NCBI GenBank assembly: GCA_948144175.1
Contig: CANXME010001453.1
Location: forward strand, 2,728,001 to 2,792,000
Length of the DNA stretch: 64,000 bases
DNA from: Closterium sp. NIES-65
Taxonomy: Eukaryota > Streptophyta > Zygnematophyceae > Desmidiales > Closteriaceae
Reading direction: 5' to 3'
The notes beneath the pieces are model-generated. The model searched no databases, had not been told where the DNA came from, and was given only the letters and a program-made list of their open reading frames with translations. A program made the position numbers and the translations under genes. Shown piece by piece: positions 1 through 10,661 of the stretch (its first letter is position 1; each line of letters begins with the position of its first letter).

Positions 1-3000
1 GTCCGACTCAGGGTCGGCAAGCGCAGGAAGAGAGGACTCAGGAGGAGAAGGCAAAGGGGCACGCAGAGGAGCAGTGGACGGACGCAGAGACATCCGGTGC
101 GTGCCAGGGACAGGAGGAGGACGCTGACGCGAACCGCGACCACTAGCGCGAGCAGCACGAACCGGCGACGCGGGACGAGACGCAGGCTCACGACGCTCAG
201 CAAGACCTCCAGTAGGACCAGTGTAAGGAGAGGGAGCAGGCAGAGGAGAGGAAGGCTCCAACAGTGACTGCGACTGGACAGGCTGTGGACACTCTACCGA
301 AGGAGAAAGACCAAGAACATGCTGTAGGAGCGGAACGAAGTACGGCCGAGGCCGCGCGGCAGCTCCAGACTCAGCAGGAACAGCACCAGCACCCTCAGCG
401 ACAGCACCAGCGCCACCAACACCTCCAGCGGCAGGACCTCCAGCAGCACCAGCAGCAGAACCACAGCCAGGACAGACAGCAGTAGTCTCAGCACCAACAC
501 CCTCAGGCCCACCAGCTCCGGGACCGGCAGCACCAGCACCCTCGACGGTCGACGAAGCTCCAGCTCCAGCAGTACGCCTCCAGCGGCGAGCAAACCACTC
601 GCGCAGCTCCTGTGGAGAGAGGGGCTCCCGGCGAGATGCAGCAGCAGGAGAAACCCCAGGCTCAGCAGCTCCAGACGTAGCACCCCCAGGCTCAGTAGCT
701 CCAGACTCAGCACCTCCAGGCTCAGCAGCTCCAGACTCAGCACCCCCAGACTCAGTAGCTCCAGCTCCAGTAGGACCCGCAGGCCCGGCAGCTCCGGGAC
801 CGGCAGCACCCTCAGCAGGCGAAGAAGCTCCAGCTCCAGCAGCACGCCTCCAGCGGCGAGCAAACCACTCGCGCAGCTCCTGTGGAGAGAGCGGCTCCCG
901 CCGAGACGGAAGAACCGGAGAGCCCCCAGGTCCTGCAGGCGCAGGCTCCGCACCTCCAGGCCCAGCACCCCCAGGCTCAGCAGCTCCTGACGTAGCACCC
1001 TCCGGCTCAGCACCCCCCGGCTCAGCACCCCCAGACTCAGCACCCCCCGGCCTCGCACCCCTAGGCTCAGCACCCCCACGCTCAGCACCCCCAGCAGCAG
1101 CACCCCCAGGCTCAGCAGCCGCAGCAGGACCAGACTCAGCAGCAACCTCGACTGGCTCGACCGTGTCTACATGGGACACACCTGAAGGGGCAAGAACCTG
1201 AGGGGGGAGGGGGTCTACCGGGGGGGGAACTGGTACCAGGAAGTCCGGTGGGGGGGGGAGGGAAGGAGTACGGTAGGGGAAGAGGCGGTAGAAGGGGACT
1301 GACTCGTCGAACGTGACGTCCTGGGAGGACAGAACACGACGAGAGGAGGGGTGGTAGAACTGCCACCCTGGAGCGTCAGGGGGGAAGCCAAGGAAGACAC
1401 AGGGAGCAGCACGGGGGGACAGCTTGTCCACAGACAAGTCGCGGACAAACGCTCGAGATCCCCAGACACGGAACGCAGACGCATCGCCGACCTTCCCCGT
1501 CCACAGTAACACTGGGGACATCGCGGGCCGAGAGACCCTGGGGTGAAGGTTGAGCTGATGCGCCGCGTACCGAACCGCAAACGGCCACAGAAAATGGGGG
1601 GCAGCCGCATGCATCATGGACGTACGAGCGACATCCATGACCATGCCAATGCGGCGCTCAGCAATCCCATTTTGCTGTGGAGAGTCCGGAAGCGTAAAGG
1701 TCTGGCGGATCCCCTGTGCACGACAGTAGTCTCGCAGAAGGCGAGAGGAGAACTCCCCACCTCGGTCAGAGTGCAGACGCAGAACAAGAAAGTCCGAGCC
1801 GAAGCTCCTCCTGAGCTGGAGACGAGCCTCGCGGATCCAGTCGATCAGCACCTCAGTGACAGCACCCTTGGTGCGCAAGGGGAAGACTGAGGTGTAACGC
1901 GAGTAGTCGTCAACCACCAACAGGAAGTAGCGCTCGTGACCCTGCCCACGGACGGGGGCCGGGCCCCACACGTCCATGTGAAGCGTCTGCAGAGGAGCCT
2001 CTGTCGGGGGAAACTGGGAGGAGTGAGGAGCAGCCCTGAGGCGCCCCTCAACACAGGGGACACAGGAAGGTCCTGGTCCCGAAGGAAGGGGAGGGAGAGA
2101 CTGGGGAAGACCAGAGACAAGGACACGGGAAGCCATGCCCCGAAGACGGGGCAAGGAGGGGTGGCCTAGACGGTGGTGCCACAGAAGAGTCTCGTGAGAC
2201 AGGAGGCGACACGAACAGGGGGCAGATTCAGGACCAGACCTGGACGCAGCAGCAAACACCTGACCCGACGCTGCTACCTGACCGGACGCGGGGACAGGAG
2301 GAGACTCAGTGGTCAGGGTGTAGAGGCTCGACCCCGGCCGACGCGAGAACGTGGCCAGGTGCCGGCCTGTGCGTGCGTCCGTGCAGTGGGTCACCCGCTG
2401 ACTCGCAGGAGTGAACTGGTGAACCCCCGCATCCTGTAGGTCTGCACCACTCACCAAGTTCGTCGAGAACGAGAGGAGGTACAGGCCAGACAGGGTGCCC
2501 GAGGGGGCAGCCGGACACGGGAGGACAGTGGAGAAGTGAGCGAGGACAGGACCCCCAGAGGGGTCAGCCAGGGAGACAGCAACCGGCCGACCAAGCGGCG
2601 TGAGTGTGGTGCGGTCCCGAAAGAAGGAGCGAGAAGCCCCAGAGTCAAGTGTAAAGGTGAGGGAGGCCGAAGCCAACGCGGTACCTGAGAGCGCAGCCTC
2701 ACCCGCACCTGAGGAAGCAGACTCACTAGCACCTAGAGCAGCAGCCGCACCTGTACCTGGAGCAGGAGACTCACTAGCACCCAGAGCAGCAGCCTCACCA
2801 GTAGGTAGAGCAGCAGGTCCTATACCTGGGTCAGGCGGGACGCACATGTGACCGGCACTGTCAGCACTAGTAGGCAATGCATACATGGCAGTGAGAATAG
2901 CATCATAGTCAAGAGCATATATATCTACCCTCTGCCTAAGCAACTCCACCCAGTCGGGAAGCTCAGCCTCGTCGCCAAACACGGTACGCCAGGCGTCGCT

Positions 3001-3315
3001 CAGACGGGCGAAGCAGCGGGACTGTGTATGACTATGTGTCCCACAAGGCTGACCCGTCCGAGTACCAGTGCGAATCACGTAAGAGCAGCGAACAGCACTG
3101 AGAGACCCTCCACTCTGAGCGTACCACTCACGAAGCTGGCGAGGCGTGAGAGACACGCGAGAGGGTCGCGGGAGCTGCATCTGGCCGCCACCACGAGTAG
3201 AAGCAGCAGGAGTGGTAGTAGGAGTAGCGTCGCCACCCCTACAGCCCCAACCAGCGTACCACTCACGCAGCTGCTGGGGCGTGAGGGACTCACGCAGGCG
3301 TCGCTGGGGCTGCAT
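1..3315 (-). CDS. Copia polyprotein of element A (partial: late gag, protease, integrase, start of pol)
   Basis: About 1105 codons with no stop, running off the left edge. Order from the N-terminal side: remnant of gag with a Cys/His region (3000-3130), protease with an Asp-Ser-Gly-Ala motif near 2640, pre-integrase H/C motif near 2200, integrase catalytic core (1970-1600), then a long Ala/Gly/Pro linker (1150-300). Compared with element C, roughly the first 260 gag residues are missing: a TAG lies in frame near 3350, and the upstream DNA goes straight into leader repeats. The Met at 3315 is only the first Met after that stop, so a functional gag start has been lost. The remaining frame is clean, and the rest of pol is outside the window. 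Confidence 0.8.
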   Translation of the reverse strand, partial: MQPQRRLRESLTPQQLREWYAGWGCRGGDATPTTTPAASTRGGGQMQLPRPSRVSLTPRQLREWYAQSGGSLSAVRCSYVIRTGTRTGQPCGTHSHTQSRCFARLSDAWRTVFGDEAELPDWVELLRQRVDIYALDYDAILTAMYALPTSADSAGHMCVPPDPGIGPAALPTGEAAALGASESPAPGTGAAAALGASESASSGAGEAALSGTALASASLTFTLDSGASRSFFRDRTTLTPLGRPVAVSLADPSGGPVLAHFSTVLPCPAAPSGTLSGLYLLSFSTNLVSGADLQDAGVHQFTPASQRVTHCTDARTGRHLATFSRRPGSSLYTLTTESPPVPASGQVAASGQVFAAASRSGPESAPCSCRLLSHETLLWHHRLGHPSLPRLRGMASRVLVSGLPQSLPPLPSGPGPSCVPCVEGRLRAAPHSSQFPPTEAPLQTLHMDVWGPAPVRGQGHERYFLLVVDDYSRYTSVFPLRTKGAVTEVLIDWIREARLQLRRSFGSDFLVLRLHSDRGGEFSSRLLRDYCRAQGIRQTFTLPDSPQQNGIAERRIGMVMDVARTSMMHAAAPHFLWPFAVRYAAHQLNLHPRVSRPAMSPVLLWTGKVGDASAFRVWGSRAFVRDLSVDKLSPRAAPCVFLGFPPDAPGWQFYHPSSRRVLSSQDVTFDESVPFYRLFPYRTPSLPPPPDFLVPVPPPVDPLPPQVLAPSGVSHVDTVEPVEVAAESGPAAAAEPGGAAAGGAERGGAEPRGARPGGAESGGAEPGGAEPEGATSGAAEPGGAGPGGAEPAPAGPGGSPVLPSRREPLSPQELREWFARRWRRAAGAGASSPAEGAAGPGAAGPAGPTGAGATESGGAESGAAEPGGAESGATEPGGATSGAAEPGVSPAAASRREPLSPQELREWFARRWRRTAGAGASSTVEGAGAAGPGAGGPEGVGAETTAVCPGCGSAAGAAGGPAAGGVGGAGAVAEGAGAVPAESGAAARPRPYFVPLLQHVLGLSPSVECPQPVQSQSLLEPSSPLPAPSPYTGPTGGLAERREPASRPASPVRAARASGRGSRQRPPPVPGTHRMSLRPSTAPLRAPLPSPPESSLPALADPESD

Positions 3316-3429
3316 CTGGCTCCGCAAGTAGAAGCAGGAGCAGGACTAGCAGCAGGAAGGCAGGCAGCCAGGCAAGCCAAAAGGCAGGCAGGCAGGCAAG
3401 CAGGCGACGCGCAGCGTGCTAGCAGGGCA

Positions 3430-4560
3430 AGAGCTCACCAGTGGTGGGAAGAGTAGGCTCGGCGACTCAGCGGCTCGGCAGCTCGGCGGCTCGACGGCTC
3501 GGGCGACTCGGGCGGCTCGGCGGCAAGGCGGCTCGGCAGCAACTGCAGCTCAGCAGCTCGGTGACTCGGCGGCTCGGCGGCAGGGCGGCTCGGCAGCAAC
3601 TGCAGCTCAGCAGCTCAGCGACCCGGCGGCTCGGCGGCAGGGCGGCTCGGCTGCTGGGCGGCTCGGGTGCAGGGCGGCTCGGCGGTGGGGCGGCTCGGCT
3701 GCTGCAGGTGAGCGGCTCGGCTGCTGCAGTGGGAGATGAAGGAGGAGGAGAAGCAGGGGAGGCCACACACCTGCCACCCCTCTGCTGGCCTCTCAGGTCG
3801 CCTCGACAGGTGACGGGAAAAGGGGGGGGGGTGGTGGGGGCCGGTAGGTGCTGTGGCGGGGCCAGCAGGTGCAGTTGCGGGGCCGGTAGAAGGGGACGGC
3901 AGGAGCCGTCAGGAGGGGACGGCGGGGCCGTCAGGAAGGGACGGCGGGGCCGTCACGAAGGGACGGCGGGGCCGTCAGGAGGCGACCGGGCCGCGACGGG
4001 GGCAGGCGGCGGGGCCGCGTAAGGGCCTGGGCGGGGCCGCGACAGAGCCGTCGGCGGGGCCGCGTGAAAGCCGGGGCGGGGCCGCGTAGAAGCCGGGGCG
4101 GGGCCGCGCGAGAGCAGGCGGCGGGGCCGCGAAGGAGCCGGGGCGGGGCCGCGTGAGAGCAGGTGGCGGGGCCGCGTAAGGGCCTGGGCGGGGCCGCGAC
4201 AAAGCCGTCGGCGGGGCCGCGTGAAAGCCGGGGCGGGGCCGCGTAGAAGCCGGGGCGGGGCCGCGCGAGAGCAGGCGGCGGGGCCGCGAAGGAGCCGGGA
4301 CGGGGCCGCGTGAGAGCAGGCGGCGGGGCCGCGTAAAGGCCGGGGCGGGGCCGCGACAGAGCCGGCTGCGGGGCCGCGTGAGAGCCGGCGACGGGGCCGC
4401 GTAAGGGCCGGCGACGGGGCCCCGTCAGAGAGGGCGGCGGGGCCGCGTCAGTGAAGGCGGCGGGGCCGCAGGGGAAATGACGACCCGAGGGGTCGCTAAA
4501 AAAAAAGTCGCGCCTCGGGGGGCGCTTCGGTGGGCCCAAAAAAACGGTCCGTAGAAGGAC
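3430..4560 (-). repeat. GC-rich tandem repeats in the leader of element A
   Basis: Between the primer-binding site and gag lie two repeat blocks: CGGCTCGG-type units at 3460-3730, and GGGGCCGCG-type units of about 20 bp repeated dozens of times at 3900-4470. There is no convincing coding sequence. The Pro/Arg-rich open frames here are by-products of the repeats. The leader of element C has comparable but not identical arrays. Confidence 0.8.
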
Positions 4561-4573
4561 CCGCTCTATACCA
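4560..4573 (-). other. Primer-binding site of element A
   Basis: Read on the minus strand, TGGTATAGAGCGGG directly follows the LTR. It starts with TGGTAT, complementary to the 3' end of initiator-Met tRNA, the usual copia primer. Confidence 0.75.
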
Positions 4574-4705
4574 TGTGAGAATAAGCGAACAGGAATGAAT
4601 GAACTAGAAGTGAAATGAGTACAAGTAGTAAACCCTAGAATTGTGTACCCCCTATAGGCTAACCCACTGTAGCCTACACAAGCATAACATGTATAATGTT
4701 TGACA
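4574..4705 (-). repeat. 5' LTR of element A (132 bp)
   Basis: Starts TG and ends CA. It contains the stem GGGGTACA...TGTAC around a CTAGGGTT core that is shared by the LTRs of A, C, D, E and F. The other LTR is outside the window. Confidence 0.85.
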
Positions 4706-4710
4706 GTAAC

Positions 4711-5045
4711 TGCTGGAGGTTACGCGAAAGTCAAAGGTCAGCGACCTTTGACCTGACAAGTACAGCGTGACAACAAGGACACACAACTGACTCGCTACAG
4801 AGCAGTTGCCCGAGTCGTCACTGTATTGAACCGCAACAGCAATAGTAAAGCAGTTATAACTGTATCTCTTCACATTCCTTGTACTCTTATATAATCCTGT
4901 ATCTCTTTGCTTTAATCAATCGAATTTGCCCTCACATACTAGCGCAAGGTGGTTCACAATTCTTCACTAAACGCTTCCGCTTTTACATCAGTCCTACCCA
5001 GAGTTCGCCCCTGCAAAGATCCTAAGGGCTTTTCTCAGCCCAACA
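4711..5045 (+). repeat. 5' LTR of element B, right part
   Basis: Matches the last ~340 bp of the 448-bp LTR of element G and ends CCCAACA. The first ~110 bp lie left of the inserted element A, outside the window. Confidence 0.85.
4888..4894 (+). promoter_or_regulatory. Probable TATA box in B LTR
   Basis: TATATAA inside the LTR, about 150 bp before its end. The same site is kept in element G (62627-62633) and in B's 3' LTR. The position suits an LTR promoter. No transcript data. Confidence 0.5.
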
Positions 5046-5059
5046 TGGTATGAGAGCGA
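5046..5059 (+). other. Primer-binding site of element B
   Basis: TGGTATGAGAGCGA abuts the LTR end. It differs by one base from the canonical TGGTATCAGAGC of plant initiator-Met tRNA primers. The first ATG (5050) lies inside this site, so the gag start at 5104 is preferred. Confidence 0.8.
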
Positions 5060-5103
5060 TCAGGGGGAATTCAACTATCAAAACACGTACAACATCAGAA
5101 GAC

Positions 5104-8100
5104 ATGGCTACTCAGAAGGAAAGGAGTTCCTCTATTGGTTCTCCCGGCACTACTCCTACTCCACCTCCTGCCTCTGGCCTACAGACAGAGGAGGGTACGG
5201 CAACAAGACCCAGGGCAACATCCAAAGAGTCTCCTGCGAATCAACCTGCAGGCTTCGACCAAAGCATGATGGAGAAGTTTTTCTCCTTCATGTCCTTCTA
5301 CGAGCAACACCAGCAATCAGTACCTGCGCAGTCACACAACAGCAACAACAACAACAACGACATGACTCCAATGAGCCTTGACGGTTCATCCTACGCACGT
5401 GGAAATCAACAGTAGCAACCTACCTTTGCTCCGTACGAGCCCCAGCGCGGCTCCGTCAGCTTTATGCCACAACCGCAGCCTGCACCCGGACAGGAGAAAC
5501 CACTAGACGCACTTCAAGTTCAGTGGCAGTTCGCGCACGTTTTAAAACTGCAGACGTCAAGGCCTTTCGACGGAAAGGACTTCTTCACCTGGTCGTTCGA
5601 GTTCGAGTTAATGATGGAAGGCGCGCAGATTCTTGGCTTCTTCGACGGATCCCTGCCATACCCAACAAACGGCACACAATACGAGAAGCAGCAGTACACC
5701 TATCAGTCAATGATGGCGTATACGATTCTACTGAGGAACATCACCCCAAACCAGCAGCAGGATATACGGTCTTACCAGGGATATGGTAATTCCGCCGAGC
5801 TCGCATACAACCACTTGAAAAAACTGTACCAAGCAACAGACAGCGTTAATCAGAGTCGGCTAATGGCGTAGTTGACAACAGCGGAAATGAAACCAGGCGA
5901 AAAGGGAATAGCGTATATCAGCCGTTGTCGCGAGCTGCGCGACAAACTCCTTCGATGCAGAGGGTCGATATCTGAAGACGCCTTCGTGACAGTCATCATC
6001 GGCGGCCTCGCCCCTCAATGGCGCGCCACAAAGGCCATTCTCCGAGCTCATGGAAGAATCTCTGAGGGAGCGCTCTGCGCCGAAATACATGCCGAGCAAC
6101 AAGACATGGACCTGCAAGAGGAACGGCACAAGAAGAAAGCATCAGTACCCGAATTCGCGTTTTACACTCAGCAACGCTACAACAACAACAACCGACAACA
6201 ACCAAAGCCCGCACCTCCGTTCAGCCACCTCTGCAAGACGTCAGGACACCCGCGCACACACTGCCCGAACCGACAACAGTCAACACCGTCACAACGACAG
6301 CTTCGACCCTCAAGCAGTCAAGTCGCCTCCACGGAAGCGAACCCCACAAGTCAACTACAGTCCCCAACGACATCACCGACAACACAATCTGCACAAGGAA
6401 CAAGAAACATCGTCAGCTGTATGGCAAGATTGACCGACTCCTGCATCAGCGAGTCACCGCCACACTACTCACCGGAAGAACAACTTGACAACAACACACC
6501 TCGGTGCGAGTCACTTCAACCGAATCCAACGTACGCAGCCATCGCCCAGAGCGAGCCATCCGGGAAAGACACCTGGTTCTTGGACAATTGCTGCGGACAG
6601 CACATGTGCTCTTCAGGACGCTTCGTGCAGCAAGAGTACCAACTCCAACGCGAAGTAGTCATCACCGTCGCCAACAACCAGAACCTGCGCACATGACGAC
6701 AAGGCGTAGTTCAACTTCAGTCAAGAGAGACAAACGTTATACTACAGATGTCAAAGGTTTTAATCGCGGAGGGACTCGGCTACAACTTACTGAGCGTCAG
6801 CCAGTTGATGGCAAAAGGGATTCACCTCGAAGCAGACAGCACCACCCAGGAGTTCAAGTTGTATCACGGGAGAGGAGGACTCTACATCGGCAAGGCAGTC
6901 TTGAAGAACAATGTCTTCGTTCTCGACTTCGTTCCAGACCTCGGCATCGCCGACAGCGACGGCATCGTCACCTTCACATCTTGGACGCATCCACCGGACC
7001 TTTACCCAGACTTCAGCCCCGGCGGCTTCTGGTATTCACACACGATACCTGAAGCAGAAAGAACAAGAGAGTTAGCGACAATTCAACATTCCGCAGCAGC
7101 AGAGAGAACATCGGCAGCAGCAGAGACAACATCGGCAGCAGCAGAGACAACATCGGCAGCAGCAGAGACAACAACGGCAGCAGCAGAGACAACAACGGCA
7201 GCAGCAGAGACAACGTCGGTAGCAGCAGAGACAACAGCGGCAACATCAACACCAATCGCTGGTCCTTCAACGGCACCGATCTTCGCCGACGACACACGAC
7301 CGACACCCGCGCAGCATCTGCACCCAGCACCACGAGAAGTTCATCGAAGCGCCAACTTTACCGCCAGCTTCTATTCCAACTCTGATATGTATCGGCGCTC
7401 ACCCGGACATCGTGCAACCGAAGGAACCTGGCAAGCAAGAATGGGACACCCAAGCAACACGGTGTTAAACAACACGATAAGAGCAGGCGTGTTCGGGAGC
7501 GATGATGACGAGAGCAGGTTGTGCAGCATGACGGCGTGGTCCATTGCTGCACATGTGCTCTATTCCTAACTGACGGCAGAGAACTTCAGCGAGCCCGTGG
7601 AACATGCTTCACCTGTCCCGAAGCTGACTTACCGCATCAACTGTTCGCGTCTCACCACAACCCAAGCGCACCAGCTTACGCGCCACTCAAGAAGGTGTAC
7701 AGCAACATCCTGTACAGCCGCGAGCCTCGACAAAACGCGTACAACTACACCATCACCTTCATCGACGCAGCCAGTCGATACGTCTGGCACCTAAATCTTC
7801 CAAGCAAGGACATGGCCTTCGAAGCCTTCGTCGCCTGGCTTCCAGTAGCAGAACGAGAATCGGGCGTCAAACTAAAAAGCTTCCAGTCAGACGGGGGAGG
7901 AGAATACACCTCACAGAGGTTCAAGAAATACCTGGCAGAGAGAGGAATCAAGCGACTCATCTCTCTTCCCTACGCCCAACAGCAGGGTGTAGCAGAAAGG
8001 ATGAACAGGACCCTCCAGAACACCATGCGCAAGCTGCTACGTGGCATGCACCTGCCCAACCACAAGTGGCCCGAAGCAATGGACCACGCCGTCATGCTAC

Positions 8101-8480
8101 ACAACCTGCTCTCGTCATCATCGCTCCCGAACAACGCATCACCGCATCTGCTGTGGACAGGAAAACTGGGAAGCACAAAAATGTTAAGGGTCTTCGGCTG
8201 CATGGTACAGTACCGGCCTCCATCTGCACGAGCTGGCCGATTCTCACAACTCGCACAGTGGGGACTACATCTCGGCATCGAAAAACGCTACAACGCATGG
8301 AAGATTTTCGACGTCGAGACAAAGGAAACAGTAGCAGCACGTGATGTCATCTTCTACGAAAACCTCACCCTCCGGTATTACCTTGCCAGCTTGCAAGAAA
8401 GAAACCCCGATCGTTCCGATAGTTTTCTTGGCACCCGAGCCTTCGCCTCGGCAGGCGACGAAGCTGACTGGGACGAGCAG
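5104..8480 (+). pseudogene. Element B gag-protease-integrase, inactivated
   Basis: Gag (5104-6200) has a UBN2-like region. A zinc knuckle near 6220 has lost its first Cys: Ser precedes the CKTSGH..C remainder. The protease motif near 6578 reads Asp-Asn-Cys instead of Asp-Ser-Gly. The pre-integrase region (7435-7600) is followed by an integrase core with SDGGGE near 7885 and a GVAERMNR motif near 7990. In-frame stops: TAG 5413 and 5869 (element G has CAG at both), TGA 6694, TAA 7567. A reading-frame change at ~7550 follows a 57-bp inverted copy. A 15-bp unit (Ala-Ala-Glu-Thr-Thr) is repeated at 7090-7245. Element D interrupts the gene after 8480. Confidence 0.85.
7491..7547 (-). repeat. 57-bp inverted copy of downstream integrase sequence
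   Basis: Bases 7491-7547 are the reverse complement of 8076-8132 with one mismatch. The downstream copy is in the expected integrase context. The upstream copy is foreign to the pre-integrase region and is followed by a frame change. Confidence 0.9.
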
Positions 8481-8612
8481 TGTCAGAACATTGTAGCTTA
8501 CTTATTTGTGTAGGCTATAGTGGGGTATCCCATAGGGGGTACAACCCAATTAGGGTTTCATATTTGTACTCACTTCATTCATAGTTCATCCATTCTCGTT
8601 CACTTCTTTTCA
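8481..8612 (+). repeat. 5' LTR of element D
   Basis: TGTCAGAACATTG... ending TTTTCA, 132 bp. It holds GGGGGTACA, TTAGGGTTT (telo-box) and TTTGTAC in the order seen in related LTRs. Confidence 0.95.
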
Positions 8613-8626
8613 TGGTATCGAGCAGG
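8613..8626 (+). other. Primer-binding site of element D
   Basis: TGGTATCGAGCAGG immediately follows the LTR. It resembles the initiator-Met primer complement with one base missing after TGGTATC. Confidence 0.7.
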
Positions 8627-8689
8627 TTCCCCTGTGGGACCTGTGCTTAGGGCCCACCACCTCGAAACGTCTTTTTTCTGCCCTAGCCG

Positions 8690-9460
8690 CTAGCGCACCG
8701 CCCGCCCTCGAACGTGAGCGCCGCCCCTAGCGCCCTAGCGCCCGTCCGTTGCCTGCTCTAGCGCTAGCCGCCCGACGCGCCGCCCACAGCGCTGCCCGAC
8801 GCGCTGCCCTAGCGCCGCCCTAGCGCCGCTCGACGCGCCAGCCTAGCGCCGCCCGACGCGCTGCCCGACGTGCCGCCCTAGCGCCGCCCAACGCGCCGCC
8901 CTAGCGCAGCCCGTCGCGCTGCCCGTGCAGCCGCCCTAGCGCCGCCCGTCGCGCTGCCCAACGCGCCGCCCGTAGCGCCGCCCGCTGCCCACCCTAACGC
9001 CGCCCGTCGCGCTGCCCAACGCGCCGCCCACGCGCCGCCCTAGCGCCGCCCGACGAGCAGCCCGTGCAGCAGCCCGTGTGCCCGCCCGTGCACCCGCCCG
9101 TGTACCCGCCCGTGCACCTACCCGTACACCTACCCGTGCGGCCGCCCGTGCACCCGCCCGTGCACCTACCCGTGCGGCCGCCAGTGCAGCCGCCCGTGAG
9201 CAGCCTGCGAGCCGCCCCAGTCGCCCGTGGGCCGCCTCGGCCGCCCGTGCAGCCGCCCGTGAGCCGCCCGCTCGCCGCCCCAGCCGCCCGTGCAGCTGTC
9301 CACGAGCCGCACCAGCCGCCCGTGCTGCCGCCTGTGAGCCACCCGCGAGCCGCCCACGAGCCGCCCGCGAGACGCCCACGCCGCCCGAGCCGCCCGAGCC
9401 GCCCACGCCGCCCGAGCCGCCCGAGCCGCCCGAGCCGCCCGAGGAGCCGATCTTTTGCTC
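8690..9460 (+). repeat. GC-rich tandem repeats in the leader of element D
   Basis: Degenerate units of the type GCCGCCCGACGCGC/CTAGC (8690-9060) pass into GTGCAGCCGCCC and GAGCCGCCC units (9060-9440). They are probably non-coding. Pro/Arg/Ala-rich open frames on both strands arise from the repeat period. Confidence 0.75.
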
Positions 9461-9568
9461 CTGTGGGGCTCCCACAACTCCTGGGCCAGCGCAGCTGCTG
9501 TACTGCCGTGTTGCTGTGCCGCTGTGCTACCCGACTCTTCCTGCCCGGTGAGACTGTCAGCTGCTACA

Positions 9569-10626
9569 ATGGCCACCCCCAGTGTCCTGACTTTTGACGC
9601 TGAGGGTCGCGCCATTGACTTTGCAGTCTAGATTGAGGACCTGCAACTGTACTTACTGTGCGATGCGATCGATGAGGTTTCTCTCTTTGACTTTGTCTCT
9701 GGCGCTGTCCCTGCCCCTCCTGCTGATGCTGACCCCACTGTTTGCTCCAAGTGGGCCACACGCGATGCTGCTGCACGTCTTGCTGTGCGTCGCCACCTCC
9801 CTTCCTCCGAGCGTGCACACTTTAGTCAGTGCAAGACCACTCAGGCCTTGTACGACGCTGTAGTTGCGCGCTACTCCTCCCCTTCCACTGCTACACTGAG
9901 CCGCCTCATGCTACCGTACCTCTTCCCTGACCTTGCTGCCTTTCCCACAGTCACTGACCTCTTTACCCACCTTCGCACTAGTGACACTCGCTACCGAGCT
10001 GCGCTTCCTGCTGCCTTCCTCTGTGAAACCCCCCTCCCATGTACATCACCCTCTACTTTCTAGTCACCCGTCTCCCTGAGTCCCTTCGTGCTGTTAGGGA
10101 CCAGTTTCTCTCTGTCTGTCCCACCACCCTCACTGTCGACCTCCTCGAAAAGTCCCTGCTAGCGGCCGAGAAGAGCATAGTCGCTGTAGGGGCCTCTCGT
10201 GGTGACCCGCGCACCCCCATCTTTGAGGGGTGTTCTCCTTCCCCTCTGTTACCCTCTGTCGCCTCTGCTGTTGCGGCCGACCTCGTTGGTTTAGAGTCGG
10301 TCGGTGCGGCGTCTGCCCCCAGCGGTAGGCGCCGCTCTGGCAGGAGCAAGGGGGGCAAGGGAGCGGGTGGAGCTAGCGGGGGCGGTGGCGGAGGAGGTGG
10401 GGGCGGCGGGGGGAGTGGGGGTGGCGGTGGGGGTGGAGCCGGGAGTGGAGGTACTGGTGGCGGCAGTGGAGGCGGAGGTGGCAGCGGAGGTGGTGGCGGA
10501 GGTGGCAGTGGGAGCGGCGGGGGCGAGGGTAGCGGTGGCGGCGGTGGCGGCGGAGGCGGAGGTGGCGGTGGTGGAGGTGGTCGGAGTGGCTCGTCCCAGC
10601 GGGGCAGCACTGGGGGTGGTCAGCGC

Positions 10627-10661
<35 letters not shown>

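Larger units (their letters stand above)
1..4705 (-). mobile_element. Element A: Ty1/copia LTR retrotransposon, 5' part only
   Basis: Minus-strand copia element entering from the left window edge. Going 5' to 3' on the minus strand it has a 132-bp LTR (4574-4705), a primer-binding site, a GC-rich repeat leader and a polyprotein that is still open at base 1. Its RT/RNase H part and 3' LTR lie outside the window. It is a close relative of element C (17128-24152). It was inserted into the 5' LTR of element B: B LTR sequence resumes right after it, and GTAAC at 4706-4710 is the likely target-site copy. The matching left copy is off-window, so this duplication is inferred. Confidence 0.9.

Noticed and set aside
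264-1145. Gln/His-rich plus-strand and Leu-rich minus-strand frames across the left edge.
   Set aside because: They are out of frame with the element A polyprotein, which is open through the same region.
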